From the NCBI RefSeq assembly GCF_011038975.1, contig NZ_JAAKEC010000005.1, positions 106,228 to 170,227 of the forward strand: a stretch of DNA of 64,000 bases, written 5' to 3'. Source of the stretch: Adlercreutzia sp. ZJ176 (GTDB lineage: Bacteria; Actinomycetota; Coriobacteriia; Coriobacteriales; Eggerthellaceae). Positions 1 to 9,173 of the stretch are shown here, one piece after another. Position numbers and translations under genes: made by a program. The notes beneath the pieces were generated by a model. The model was not told the origin of the DNA. It made no database searches and worked only from the letters and a program-made list of their open reading frames with translations. How positions within the stretch are numbered: the first letter of the stretch is position 1; each line of letters opens with the position of its first letter.

Positions 1-233
1 CCCAGCCAGCCGAGCGCCAGCGACGCCAGCGTGATGCCGAGCTGGCAGGCGGACAGGTACGCGTTCACGTTCTCGGCGACCGTCTTGGCGTTCTTCGCGC
101 CGCGCTTGCCCTCCTCGACTGCGATCTCGAGCTGCGACTTGCGCACACGCACCAGCGAAAACTCGGCGATCACGAAGAACGCGTTCATCAACAGGAACAG
201 GACAACCAAGACCAGACTAATCGCGATATTCAT
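1..233 (-). CDS. HlyC/CorC-family membrane protein, N-terminal part (runs off the window)
   Basis: Read leftward from the ATG at 233, the protein starts MNIAISLVLVVLFLLMNAFF and continues with VRVRKSQLE and an ACQLGITLASLALGWLG segment. This is the pattern of the CNNM (DUF21) transmembrane domain of CorC/HlyC-type proteins, which carry CBS and CorC_HlyC domains further on and are implicated in Mg2+/Co2+ efflux. Only about 77 residues are inside the window, so the CBS and C-terminal domains cannot be checked. An AAGGAGG ribosome-binding sequence sits about 14 nt upstream, slightly far from the ATG, but no other in-frame start is visible. Family assignment is fairly secure; substrate is unknown. 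Confidence 0.75.
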   Translation of the reverse strand, partial: MNIAISLVLVVLFLLMNAFFVIAEFSLVRVRKSQLEIAVEEGKRGAKNAKTVAENVNAYLSACQLGITLASLALGWL

Positions 234-457
234 TTGAAGCGGATGATCCTCCTTGAAGTGCATACAGACTTGCTTCCATCGTAAGGGATCAAGAGGATCA
301 GCGGAGATGGAGGGCGCGAAACCCGCAACACATTCACAGGTGAGGGGGCGAAGGGGCACAGGCGCCGCGCGGCGGGGCGAGCTGCGGACGGCCGGCGCGC
401 GCTACCGCTACGCCATGCGACGGGCGCTACCGCCACGCCGCGCACGACCAACGCCCG

Positions 458-3196
458 CTACACCTCCACGCGGGCGACCCTCACCTTCGCAAGCGCGCTG
501 TCGTCAAGCGCGCACCCCAGGCCCGCCTCGTGCCCCTCGCCGTTGAGCAGCACGTAGCCGCGCGCCGCCTCGTAGGGCGGGTCAGTGACGTCGACGTCGA
601 AGTAGCGCGCCGTGGCGCCCACGTCCCCCGGCACGATGACGCCCGGGAGCGTCTCGAACGCGGCGTGCATGCGCTTCGACACGCCCGTGTCGTACATGCC
701 GCCCATCCACACCTCGCGCCCGCACGCCTGCGCCTGCACGATGAAGCGCAGCGCGGGCTCGATGCCGCCGAACTTCGCGATCTTCACGACGATGCAGCGC
801 AGGTCGCGGTAGCGCAGGATGCGCTCGGCGTCAGCCGCGGTCACGTACGACTCGTCCACGCACACCGGCGTCGACAGCGTGCGCTGCAGGTTCGCGAGCC
901 GCGAGAGCGCGTCGCGCACGCCGTCGAAGCTCGGGCGGCTCACGTCGAGCGGCTCCTCGATCCAGCCCACGCCCAGCTCGTCGTAGGCGCGCAGCTCGTC
1001 GAGGTCGCGCATCGAAAAGCTCCGGTTCGCGTCGAGCGTGACGAGCAGGTGCGGGTGCGCCTCGCGCACGGAGCGCACGGCCGCAAGCCCCTGGCCAGGC
1101 GCGATCTTGAGTTTCATGCGCTTGTAGCCCGCGGCCACCGCCTCGCGCACAGCCGCGACCACCTCGGGCGCCTCCCCCATGCCCACCACGGCGCCCGCGC
1201 GCACCATCGCCTGGCTGCCCTTCGCCGTCACCGCGCGCGGCAGCTGCGGGAACGGCACGTGCGCGCCTTCCTCCCACAGCGCGCAGAGGCGCTCGTGCTC
1301 CTCGCCGACGAGCTTCCACAGCGGCTCGCCCTGGATGTGCCCGAACAGGTCCCATAGCGCGCTCTCCAGGGCGCACACGGCCATGGGGTGCGCTTGGGTC
1401 CCGCTGATCTGCGAAAACGCGTCGAATGCCTCGCGCGGGTGGACGAAGGCGCGCCCGCGCGCGAACGGCGCGAGCACCTCCTCCAAAAAGCGCGCGTCAT
1501 CTGCGAGCGTCTCGGGCAGGTACCAGTCGGTCGCGAACGCCACGCACTCGCCGAGCCCCACGCGCCCCGCGTGGTCGACCACCTCGACGATGATGAGGTC
1601 GCGGTGCGAAAGCGTCGCCTTCGCCGTCTTGAAGGGCGTCCGGAAAGGCAGGCGCACGTGGTGCAGGATGACGCGCTCCACCTCGACGCGCTGCTCGTAG
1701 AGCCGCTCGGCCGCGGCGCGGTCCACCTTCCCGATGCCGGCGCGCGGCAGCTGGTCGACCATCATGACGGCCTTCGGCCTGGTGAGCTTCGACAGGCTCG
1801 CGCGGACGGCGCGCTCCACGTGCTCGGGCTGTACGTCGGCGCGCGAGCGCTCGACCACGGCCACGGGCCGCCGCCCCCACGTGGCGTCGGGCACGCCGAA
1901 CACGTGCGCGTCCGACACGCCCTCGATGCGGCGCAGGGCCGCCACGATCTCGGCGGGGTAGATGTTCTCCCCGCCCGACACGAACATGTCGGACGTGCGC
2001 TCCTTCACGAAGAGGAGCCGCCCGCGCAGGGCCGCCACGTCGCCGGTGAGGAAGAAGCCGTCGACCGTGAACGCCGCGCGCGCGTTGAGGTAGCCCTCGA
2101 AGACGCCCGGGCCGCGCACCGCCAGGCGCCCGAAGCCCTCGGCGTCAGGCTCCACGATGCGCGCCTCGTAGCCGCCCAGAAGGGCGAGCCCACCCGAGAA
2201 CCGCTGCGTGACCAGGGAACTTGCGATCAGGCTGGAGGTCTCGGTCATGCCGTAGCTCGCATGCACGCGCACGTGCGCCTCACACGAGCGCTCGAGCGTC
2301 CGCGGGTTCAGCGCGCCGCCACCCAGAAGGACGCAGCGGTAGCGCGCGAGCAGGCCGCCGCCCGCCTCGGCGTCGGCCGCAAGCAGGTCCTGCAGCATCT
2401 TGTCCACCACCGAGACGTGCGTGGCGCCCGCCTCGGCCGCATCGCGCAGGAGTCGCTCCGCGTCGAAGCGCCCGTAGACCAGAAGCGGCGTGCCGCCCTC
2501 GATCGAGCGCACGAGCACCTGCAAGCCGCCGATGTGGCAGAACGGCAGGACGGCCTGCCACAGCGCGCCGCCGCTGCCGAGCGCGCGGTTCGCGGCGCGC
2601 GCCGCGTCCGAGAGCTGCCGCCACGTGAGCGCGACCGCCTTCGGGCGCCCCGTGGTCCCCGAGGTGAACATGACGACGGCGCGGTCGTCGGCGTCGAACA
2701 GGTGCGCGGCCCGCTCGGCAAAGTGGATGGCGTCCTCGACCGCGGTCTGGCGCTCCGTCACCGCCACGCGACTCACGCGCCCGATGTCGTGCGCGAACGC
2801 ATCGCCCTCTTCGGAGAACACCGCCTCGATCTGCGCGATCAGCGCAGGGGAGGTCGTCTCGTCGACCGTGTAGGCAACCTTCACGCCCTCGCGGTCAAGC
2901 TCGAGCAGGCGCGCGAGCTTCTCCTTCTCGCCGAGGCGGTGGTTGAGCGTCACGAGCGGGAAGCCGCCGTAGGCCGCGGCCAGCACCAGCAGCACGAACT
3001 CGGGGCAGTTGGGCAGATCGACCACTACGACCGACCCCGCCCGCGCCGCCTTCCGGCGCAGCAGGCGCGCGAGGGCCGCGGCCGCGATGCGCGCGCGGCG
3101 GTACGTGCAGGGCACCTTGCGGCCCGCGGCGTCCGCGAACGTGAAGAACACCTGGTCGGGGTGACGCCGAGCCGTCGTTTCGAAGGCGTTGATCAT
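458..3196 (-). CDS. menE-menC: MenE-MenC fusion: O-succinylbenzoate-CoA ligase / o-succinylbenzoate synthase
   Basis: One 912-residue frame carries two successive menaquinone enzymes. Residues 1 to ~505 are an acyl-CoA synthetase (adenylate-forming) with the phosphate-binding MFTSGTTGRPKA motif, a YGMTE motif, TGD and a C-terminal GKVDR lysine region: MenE. From about residue 506 the chain is an enolase-superfamily MenC with the KLKI lysine pair, LDAN, WIEEP and VDES metal ligands and a VVKIAKFGG lysine. There is almost no linker (YEQRVEVERVIL). In the pathway MenC makes o-succinylbenzoate and MenE activates it to the CoA ester, so the fusion joins two consecutive steps, in reverse order along the chain. 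It is the last gene of the men operon, 43 bp after menB. No frameshift or damaged motif is seen. Confidence 0.92.
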   Translation of the reverse strand: MINAFETTARRHPDQVFFTFADAAGRKVPCTYRRARIAAAALARLLRRKAARAGSVVVVDLPNCPEFVLLVLAAAYGGFPLVTLNHRLGEKEKLARLLELDREGVKVAYTVDETTSPALIAQIEAVFSEEGDAFAHDIGRVSRVAVTERQTAVEDAIHFAERAAHLFDADDRAVVMFTSGTTGRPKAVALTWRQLSDAARAANRALGSGGALWQAVLPFCHIGGLQVLVRSIEGGTPLLVYGRFDAERLLRDAAEAGATHVSVVDKMLQDLLAADAEAGGGLLARYRCVLLGGGALNPRTLERSCEAHVRVHASYGMTETSSLIASSLVTQRFSGGLALLGGYEARIVEPDAEGFGRLAVRGPGVFEGYLNARAAFTVDGFFLTGDVAALRGRLLFVKERTSDMFVSGGENIYPAEIVAALRRIEGVSDAHVFGVPDATWGRRPVAVVERSRADVQPEHVERAVRASLSKLTRPKAVMMVDQLPRAGIGKVDRAAAERLYEQRVEVERVILHHVRLPFRTPFKTAKATLSHRDLIIVEVVDHAGRVGLGECVAFATDWYLPETLADDARFLEEVLAPFARGRAFVHPREAFDAFSQISGTQAHPMAVCALESALWDLFGHIQGEPLWKLVGEEHERLCALWEEGAHVPFPQLPRAVTAKGSQAMVRAGAVVGMGEAPEVVAAVREAVAAGYKRMKLKIAPGQGLAAVRSVREAHPHLLVTLDANRSFSMRDLDELRAYDELGVGWIEEPLDVSRPSFDGVRDALSRLANLQRTLSTPVCVDESYVTAADAERILRYRDLRCIVVKIAKFGGIEPALRFIVQAQACGREVWMGGMYDTGVSKRMHAAFETLPGVIVPGDVGATARYFDVDVTDPPYEAARGYVLLNGEGHEAGLGCALDDSALAKVRVARVEV

Positions 3197-3239
3197 GGCT
3201 TGAGCAGGTCCTCTCGCCTGCCGCGCCTCAGCGCGGCTC

Positions 3240-4079
3240 TCAGGGGAACTTCGGAAACTGGGTGAAGTCGGGCGCGCGCTTCTCCTTGAACGCGTCGCGG
3301 CCCTCCTTCGCCTCGTCGGTGGTGTAGTACAGAAGCGTGGCGTCGCCCCCGAGCTGCTGGAGGCCCGCCAGGCCGTCGGTGGCCGCGTTGAACGATGCCT
3401 TCATGAGGCGCAGCGCCGTGGGCGAGAACTGCATCATCTCGCGCGCCCAGCTCACGCACTCCGCTTCGAGCTCGTCGAAGGGAACCACCTTGTTGACCAG
3501 GCCCATCTCGAGCGCCTCGGCCGCGGTGTACTGGCGGCACAGATACCAGATCTCGCGCGCCTTCTTCTGGCCCACGATGTCGGCCAGATACCCCGCGCCG
3601 TAGCCCGCGTCGAAGCTGCCCACCTTCGGGCCCGTCTGCCCGAACTTCGCCGTGTCGGCCGCGATGGACAGATCGCACAGGATGTGCAGCACGTGCCCGC
3701 CGCCGATGGCGTAGCCGTTCACCATGGCGATCACCGGCTTGGGCACGATGCGGATGAGGCGCTGCAGGTCGAGCACGTTCAGGCGCGGGATGGAGTCCTC
3801 GCCCACGTAGCCGCCGTTGCCGCGGATCTTCTGGTCGCCGCCCGAGCAGAACGCCTCGTCCTCGTGGCGCCCGCCGTGGTTGGCTCCCGTGAGGACGATG
3901 ACGCCGATCTCCGCGTCGTCGCGCGCGACGGTGAATGCGTCGTACATCTCGTTCACCGTGAGCGGCGTGAACGCGTTGCGGCGCTGCGGTCGGTTGATGG
4001 TTATCTTGGCGATGCCGTCGCAGGTCTCGTAGATGATCTCGCGATACTGCTTGCCCGGCTTCCATAGGATGTCGGTCAT
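3240..4079 (-). CDS. menB: 1,4-dihydroxy-2-naphthoyl-CoA synthase
   Basis: A 279-residue crotonase-fold protein of normal MenB length. It catalyses the Dieckmann-type ring closure of O-succinylbenzoyl-CoA in the cytoplasm. Visible family features are the [10 protein letters not shown] start of the fold, the [11 protein letters not shown] oxyanion/substrate loop, NGYAIGGGH, the [14 protein letters not shown] segment typical of MenB, and the C-terminal tail ending DFTQFPKFP found in MenB rather than other crotonases. The ATG at 4079 is preceded by GGGAGCACC. It lies between menH and the menE-menC fusion on the same strand. A GC-rich 8-bp hairpin (4127-4152) sits in the menH-menB gap but lacks a leftward T-tract. 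Confidence 0.95.
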   Translation of the reverse strand: MTDILWKPGKQYREIIYETCDGIAKITINRPQRRNAFTPLTVNEMYDAFTVARDDAEIGVIVLTGANHGGRHEDEAFCSGGDQKIRGNGGYVGEDSIPRLNVLDLQRLIRIVPKPVIAMVNGYAIGGGHVLHILCDLSIAADTAKFGQTGPKVGSFDAGYGAGYLADIVGQKKAREIWYLCRQYTAAEALEMGLVNKVVPFDELEAECVSWAREMMQFSPTALRLMKASFNAATDGLAGLQQLGGDATLLYYTTDEAKEGRDAFKEKRAPDFTQFPKFP

Positions 4080-4161
4080 GGTGCTCCCTATTCAGTTGGC
4101 TGCGCAATGATGCCATGATAGCGCTCCGCACGCGATTCGTGCAGCGTGCGGGGCGTTTTAC

Positions 4162-5004
4162 TCAATTATTCCGAGCGAAGCTCACCAGGGCCGCGACAAA
4201 AGATTGAGCCTGCTCCAAGTGTGTGTTGTGCCCCGCTCCCGCGACGAGCTTGACGCGGGCGGCGGGTGCGCCCTCATCCACGCGGCGGGCGAGGGCGGCG
4301 TACTTCTCGTCGAGCTCCCCGGCCAGGTAGAGCACGGGCGTGCCCGCGTCCGCGGCGCGGGCGAGGGCGGCAAGCGAGGCGGCCTCGTCCGCCTGGCGGT
4401 GCTGGCCGAGCTCCTCGAGCTGCCAGACGAGGGCCGCGGGCGCGTTGCTCACGCGCTCGGCCTGCACGCGGGCGCGCACCGAGGCGGGCAGCGCACGCTG
4501 CGAGGCGAACAGCGGAAGATCCGCCCACGCCTCCATGAAGGCCGCGACGCCCTGCTCGCGCACGCTGCGAACCCATGCGGCGCTGCGGGCCGCGAAGGCC
4601 GCGCGCGCGGCGTCGTCGACGGGGCCGAGGCCCGCGCTCTCGAGCACGATCCCCACGACGGGCAGGCCCCTGTCCCCGGAGCCGCAGCGCACGAGCGCCT
4701 CGAGCGCGATGCGGCCGCCCATGGAGTAGCCCACGAGGACGGGAAGGGCGGGGGCGGGGATGCCGCTGGAGCCGGGAGACGCGGCGGGGGACGCCGGCGC
4801 GGGGCGGGCGAGGACGGGAAGGGCAGCGTCCTCGCATGCGCGGGCGACCCGTTCGCAGACGCCCGCCAGGTCAAGTCCCTCACACGCGCATTCCCCCAGG
4901 TCGAAGGCGCACGCCTCGTGTCCTTGCGCCCGCAGGAGACGCGCGACCTCATCCCACGCGCGCGTGCTCTGCGCGAAGCCGTGCAGCAGAACGAACGTCG
5001 TCAT
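4162..5004 (-). CDS. menH: Alpha/beta hydrolase, MenH-type SHCHC synthase
   Basis: The 280-residue protein begins with the MTTFVLLHGF oxyanion strand, has the nucleophile elbow GYSMGG and ends with a GAGHNTHLE segment carrying the catalytic histidine. This matches MenH, which eliminates pyruvate from SEPHCHC to give SHCHC. Position supports the assignment: it sits 6 bp after menD and before menB. There is an unusual Ala/Pro/Ser-rich insertion just before the nucleophile elbow (about residues 63-88), not found in typical MenH proteins of about 250 residues. A generic hydrolase is the alternative, but operon context makes MenH much more likely. Confidence 0.82.
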   Translation of the reverse strand: MTTFVLLHGFAQSTRAWDEVARLLRAQGHEACAFDLGECACEGLDLAGVCERVARACEDAALPVLARPAPASPAASPGSSGIPAPALPVLVGYSMGGRIALEALVRCGSGDRGLPVVGIVLESAGLGPVDDAARAAFAARSAAWVRSVREQGVAAFMEAWADLPLFASQRALPASVRARVQAERVSNAPAALVWQLEELGQHRQADEAASLAALARAADAGTPVLYLAGELDEKYAALARRVDEGAPAARVKLVAGAGHNTHLEQAQSFVAALVSFARNN

Positions 5005-5010
5005 GCGGCC

Positions 5011-7053
5011 CTACCTTCCCTGCCCCTGGAACCTCCCGTAACGCTCGCGCACGCCCCGCAGCGGGGTGCGCACCTCGATGAGGCTGATGCCCGGCGTGCC
5101 CAGAAGCCCGCGATAAGCCTCCGCGAACTCCCCCACCGTGCGCGCGCGGCGGTACGGGACGCCGAAGGCGCGCGTCGCGTCCTCGAACCGCACGTCCTGC
5201 GGCACGAGGAACAGCCGCTCGAAGTACGCCTCGTCAGACGCCTGGGGCAGCATGTCGAAGATGGCGCCGCCGTTGTTGTTCAGAAGCACGATCACCATCG
5301 AGCGCGCCGGGGCGTGGTGCACCATGAGCTCGCGCTGCAGGGCGAGCGCGCTCAAGTCGTGCAGCAGGGTGAAGTCGCCCGTAACGAACGTGGTCTGAGC
5401 GAAGTGCTGCGCCGCGCCGAGCGCCGTGGAGGTGGTGCCGTCAATGCCGTTCTGGCCGCGGTTGCAGAGCACGCACAGGGGCTTGCCGCCCTTCGTGTAG
5501 AAGGTGTCCACGGCGCGCACGGCCATCGAGTTCGCCGAGAACACGCACGAGCCCGCAGGCGCCAGCTCGAGCAGCGCGCGCACGTAGGCGCCTTCGAACT
5601 GGTCGAGAGCGTCTGCGACGGGCGCGGACACGGGAGCCGTGACGGAGGGGAGCTCGGGCTCGGGTTCGATCGCAGACACGGAGGTCACGGAAGGCGCGGC
5701 GGATCCCGGCGCGCCCACGCTGGCGATGCGATCGCGCTCCGCGGCGTTGCGCGCGACCCACTCCGCGCAAAACGCCCGCTGGCCCGCGTCAGGCTCCTGC
5801 CTCCACGCGTTGCGCGCGAAGTCGAGCGGCGAGGAGCTCACGAGCAGGTCGGTGGCGAAGTGGAAGTCGCGCGTCTGCGCCACGTCGACCACCACCGAGA
5901 GCGCCGCCTTGCCCGCCATGATGGTCGCGTGCTTGGAGACGGGGTAGCGCCCGAAGCGGATGACCGCGTCGGGCGCGGGGCAGTCGGCCTGGCGGCAGAT
6001 GTTGTCGTAGTTGTCGATGACCTCGAGCGCGTCGACGCTGCGCAGGCCCGAGAGCGGGTCGGCCAGAAGCGGCAGCCCCAGCGCGTGCGCCCACGCGACG
6101 ACCTCGCGCGCCTCGGAGAGCGTCGAGCACGTGCCCTCGCCCGCGAGCACGAGCGCGCGGCGGCCGCGCAAGAGCCCCCCGATCCGCTCGAGCGCCTCCG
6201 CGTCGAGCACCGTGCGCCCCGCGACCAGCGGCGACGGTACGTCCCGCAGCGCCGGGACGCGGCGCGCCACGGCGAACGCGTCGCCGCCCGCCACGGCGTC
6301 TGCCCCCGGGAAGTCCGGCTTGAGCGGCTCGTCGAAGGGGAAGTTCACGTGCACGGGCCCCGCCATGCGCGCGCATCCGCGCGAGGCCACCTGCGGGTCG
6401 GCCGAGCCTGCGCCCGCCGTCGTCGCGCCCGCCTCCGCCGCACGCGCAACAGCACGCACGCCCACCGTATCCGCGGGCGCAGCGGCACACGGGCTCGCCG
6501 TCGCACCCGCGACCGCCCGCTCGTCCGCCGCCGCGCCGCCGAGCGCCGCCAGGCACGCCTCGCGCGCCGCCTGCCGCACGAACGCCAGGTCACGCTCACG
6601 CGCGCTCGGCAGCGGCATCGCCCGGAACACCTGAACATGGTCGCCGTACGCCTTCAGCTGGTCGGTGGTCTGAGGCGCGCCGAGGCCCTGCAGCTGCGGC
6701 GGGCGGTCGCCCGAGAGCACCACGAGCGGCACCCGCGAGGTCTCCGCCTCCATCACCGCCGGATAGTAGTTCGCCAGCGCCGTCCCCGACGTGCACACCA
6801 CGACCGCCGGCCGGCCGCTCGCCTTCGCCAACCCCAGCGCGAAGAAGGCCGCCCCCCGCTCGTCGACGTCGACGTAGAGGCGCAGCCGCTCCGGCGCGCG
6901 CCGGCTCAGCTCGAACGCCGCCATGGCCAGCGCCGTCGAGCGCGACCCCGGGCTCACCACCACGTCGCGCACGCCCCAGCGCACGAGCTCGTCGAAGAAC
7001 GCCGCCACCCACAGCGCGGTTGCCTGCGCATGCGTGATCTCCTGCTTCGCCAT
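5011..7053 (-). CDS. menD: SEPHCHC synthase (MenD), with Ala-rich insertions
   Basis: ThDP-dependent enzyme that condenses isochorismate with 2-oxoglutarate. The N-terminal VVSPGSRSTALAMAA motif, VCTSGTALANYYPAV, LSGDRPPQLQG and the ThDP-binding region (VTGDFTLLHDLSAL, then LNNNGGAIFDMLPQ) are all MenD hallmarks. At 680 residues it is longer than the usual 550-600 because of two low-complexity insertions: an Ala/Gly-rich one after AAREACLAALGG (roughly residues 175-225) and a Val/Ser/Pro-rich one after AERDRIASVG (roughly 460-500). Catalytic motifs are intact. ATG at 7053 follows GCGGAGGGGCGGC, 12 bp after menF. Confidence 0.94.
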   Translation of the reverse strand: MAKQEITHAQATALWVAAFFDELVRWGVRDVVVSPGSRSTALAMAAFELSRRAPERLRLYVDVDERGAAFFALGLAKASGRPAVVVCTSGTALANYYPAVMEAETSRVPLVVLSGDRPPQLQGLGAPQTTDQLKAYGDHVQVFRAMPLPSARERDLAFVRQAAREACLAALGGAAADERAVAGATASPCAAAPADTVGVRAVARAAEAGATTAGAGSADPQVASRGCARMAGPVHVNFPFDEPLKPDFPGADAVAGGDAFAVARRVPALRDVPSPLVAGRTVLDAEALERIGGLLRGRRALVLAGEGTCSTLSEAREVVAWAHALGLPLLADPLSGLRSVDALEVIDNYDNICRQADCPAPDAVIRFGRYPVSKHATIMAGKAALSVVVDVAQTRDFHFATDLLVSSSPLDFARNAWRQEPDAGQRAFCAEWVARNAAERDRIASVGAPGSAAPSVTSVSAIEPEPELPSVTAPVSAPVADALDQFEGAYVRALLELAPAGSCVFSANSMAVRAVDTFYTKGGKPLCVLCNRGQNGIDGTTSTALGAAQHFAQTTFVTGDFTLLHDLSALALQRELMVHHAPARSMVIVLLNNNGGAIFDMLPQASDEAYFERLFLVPQDVRFEDATRAFGVPYRRARTVGEFAEAYRGLLGTPGISLIEVRTPLRGVRERYGRFQGQGR

Positions 7054-7065
7054 GCCGCCCCTCCG

Positions 7066-8457
7066 CTACTCTTCGCCGAACGCGCTCAGGACGGTGCGCA
7101 GCTTGAGGTCGATCTCGTCGTACTCGGCGTCGGCGTCGCTTCCGCTCACGATGCCGCAGCCCGCGTACACCCAGCCGCATTCGCCGTCGAACACCCCTGT
7201 GCGCAGCGCCACCGAGAACTCCCCGTCGCCCGAGCCGTCCACGAAGCCCGCCGCGCCCACGTAGAGCCCGCGGTTGTACGCCTCGATGCGCCGGATGAGC
7301 ATCTTCGCCTCGCCGACCGGCGTGCCGCTCGTGGCCGGCGTGGGATGGAGGTCCTCCATGAGCGACCACAGGTCGACGCCGTCGAGCACGCGCGCCCGCG
7401 CGGGGGTGTGGAGGTGCTGCACGTGCGCGAGCGGCATGATCTGGGGCGTGGCGGGAACGTCCACGTCGTAGCACGCGCGCGAGAGCACGTTGCGGATGAA
7501 GCGCACCACGTAGTCGTGCTCGGCACGGTTCTTCGCGTCGGCCATGAGCTCGGCTGCCAGCCGCGCGCGCTCCTGCTCATCCGCGCCCGCCGGGCACGTT
7601 CCCGCCACGCAGGCCGACTCGACCACGTCTCTGCGCTTGCGCACCAGAAGCTCGGGCGTGCAGCCGCAGAAGAACACGTCCGCGTAGCGGTACATGACCA
7701 CCGTGCCGCGCGCGCTGCCGTCGATGAGGTTCACCAGCAGGTCCTTCGACGAGAACGGGTGCTCCGCCACAAGCCTGAGGCGCCGCGAGAGCACCACCTT
7801 GCTCACGCGCCCCTCCTCGATGGCGGCGAGCGCCTCGCCCATGGCGGCGCGCCACGCCTCACGCGAGTCGGGCTCGAGCGTGTACGGGATGCGCGTGCGC
7901 ACACGGCGCGGCGCGTTGGCGCAGAGGCGCGTGAACCGCTCCACGCGCCCGGCGTACACCGGGCTCAGCGAGTTCACCTGCAGCAGGCGCCCGCGCTCGT
8001 TCTCGATGAGCACCACCTCGGGCAGCATGAAGCGCAGCCGCGGGAACGCGCAGAACAGCTCGTCGGCAGGCGCGGGGTTCTCGGCGTCGAAGCGATTGAA
8101 GGAGAAGAACACGGCCGGCTGGTCGACGGGGGTCGCGACGGCGGCGCTGCCAGCCGCGGGACCGGCGGGGGCCACGGCGCCCGCGGCGCGCGGGGCGCCC
8201 GCGGCGCGCGGGGCGCCCGCGCCGGTCGCTGGGTCAGCGGTGCCCGCGCCGGCCGCCCCGCGCGCGTTCCCGTTCTCGTACTCGTAATCCACGTCCTCCA
8301 GGGAGGGCAGGGCGATGCAGCGCCCGAGCCCCATGTAGCGCGCCTTGCGCTGCTTGTCGTAGTAGACGAACTGGTCGGTGAAGCCCTTCTGCAGCACGCA
8401 GAACGCGTCGACGATGTCAGCGTCGATGGGCTTGGTCAGGGAGAATATCTTGGTCAT
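7066..8457 (-). CDS. menF: Menaquinone-specific isochorismate synthase
   Basis: First gene of the leftward men operon; converts chorismate to isochorismate. The chorismate-binding domain is clear: VSKVVLSRRLRL, GCTPELLVRKRRD, ACVAGTCPAG, LHPTPATSGTPVGEA and AYNRGLYVGAAGF, in the normal MenF order. I place the start at the ATG at 8457 (MTKIFSLTKP) because GAGAGG lies just upstream; an in-frame start 8 codons earlier (8478) has no better ribosome site. Residues ~62-112 are an Ala/Gly/Pro-rich insertion whose DNA contains near-perfect 18-bp tandem units around 8175-8225. The mscL promoter lies divergently in the same intergenic region. Confidence 0.93.
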   Translation of the reverse strand: MTKIFSLTKPIDADIVDAFCVLQKGFTDQFVYYDKQRKARYMGLGRCIALPSLEDVDYEYENGNARGAAGAGTADPATGAGAPRAAGAPRAAGAVAPAGPAAGSAAVATPVDQPAVFFSFNRFDAENPAPADELFCAFPRLRFMLPEVVLIENERGRLLQVNSLSPVYAGRVERFTRLCANAPRRVRTRIPYTLEPDSREAWRAAMGEALAAIEEGRVSKVVLSRRLRLVAEHPFSSKDLLVNLIDGSARGTVVMYRYADVFFCGCTPELLVRKRRDVVESACVAGTCPAGADEQERARLAAELMADAKNRAEHDYVVRFIRNVLSRACYDVDVPATPQIMPLAHVQHLHTPARARVLDGVDLWSLMEDLHPTPATSGTPVGEAKMLIRRIEAYNRGLYVGAAGFVDGSGDGEFSVALRTGVFDGECGWVYAGCGIVSGSDADAEYDEIDLKLRTVLSAFGEE

Positions 8458-8522
8458 GGCACCTCTCGTCCTGCGCAAACGCGCCCGACCGCGGAAAATG
8501 CCGTGCTGCCGGGCTGAATTCT

Positions 8523-8551
8523 TTGGGAAATTCTACCATGCCCGCTATACT
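8523..8551 (+). promoter_or_regulatory. Promoter for mscL
   Basis: TTGGGA (8523-8528) and TATACT (8546-8551) are separated by 17 bp, a good sigma-A-type arrangement about 60 bp upstream of the mscL start. Confidence 0.6.
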
Positions 8552-8613
8552 GTTTCGTCGCACCATCGGGGTCTTCGGCCCTTGCACGACACGCACTTGA
8601 AGGAGGAGAGCAC

Positions 8614-9078
8614 ATGAAGGGATTCCTGAACGAATTCAAGGAATTCATCAACCGCGGCAACGTAATGGACCTGGCAGTCGGCGTCATCATCGGCGGCGCG
8701 TTCACGGCCATCGTCACGTCGCTGACCACCAACATCATCAACCCGCTCATCAACGTCATCGCAGGCGGCGGCGCGGACGCCATCTCGGGCCTCGTAATCC
8801 CCGGCACCGAGATCGACTTCGGCGCGTTCATCAGCGCCTGCATCAACTTCCTGATCGTGGCGTTCGTGGTCTTCCTCCTGGTGAAGGCCCTGAACAAGAT
8901 CCAGACCGCCGGCGAGAAGGTGCTGCACCGCAACAAGGATGGCGAGGAGGTCGTCGAGGTGCCGCCCACCTGCCCGTTCTGCCTCGAAGAGGTGAAGGCG
9001 GGCGCCACCCGCTGCCCGCACTGCGCCGGCGAGTTCGCCAAGCCCGCCGAGGCCACCACGAAGCCGGCCGAGGCATAA
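8614..9078 (+). CDS. mscL: Large-conductance mechanosensitive channel with C-terminal zinc ribbon
   Basis: A 154-residue MscL that opens under membrane tension to release solutes on hypo-osmotic shock. The signature N-terminus MKGFLNEFKEFINRGNVMDL and AVGVIIGGAFTAIVTSL give TM1; FGAFISACINFLIVAFVVF is TM2. After the cytoplasmic helix there is a short four-cysteine module, CPFCLEEV then CPHCAGEF (about residues 129-145), that looks like a zinc ribbon and is absent from E. coli MscL. The ATG is preceded by an ideal AGGAGGAGAG. Monocistronic, with its own promoter. Confidence 0.96.
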   Translation: MKGFLNEFKEFINRGNVMDLAVGVIIGGAFTAIVTSLTTNIINPLINVIAGGGADAISGLVIPGTEIDFGAFISACINFLIVAFVVFLLVKALNKIQTAGEKVLHRNKDGEEVVEVPPTCPFCLEEVKAGATRCPHCAGEFAKPAEATTKPAEA

Positions 9079-9173
9079 GCGGAAGCTCGCAAAGGCCATC
9101 CCTCTTGACGGAGTTGAGTCTACCCTCAAAAAAATGAGTCGAGGCGTAAGGGAGGCTCGCAAAAAAGCAGCAC

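Noticed and set aside
1388..3265. 625-codon open frame on the plus strand opposite menE-menC
   Set aside because: His/Arg/Ala-rich shadow frame produced by high GC; no ribosome site or family features, and the opposite strand encodes a clear enzyme.
4127..4152. Intra-operon terminator between menH and menB
   Set aside because: The 8-bp hairpin has no T-tract in the direction of transcription, so termination is not supported.
4204..8517. 1437-codon open frame on the plus strand across menH, menD and menF
   Set aside because: Composition (His, Arg, Ala) is that of an antisense shadow; three conserved genes lie on the other strand.
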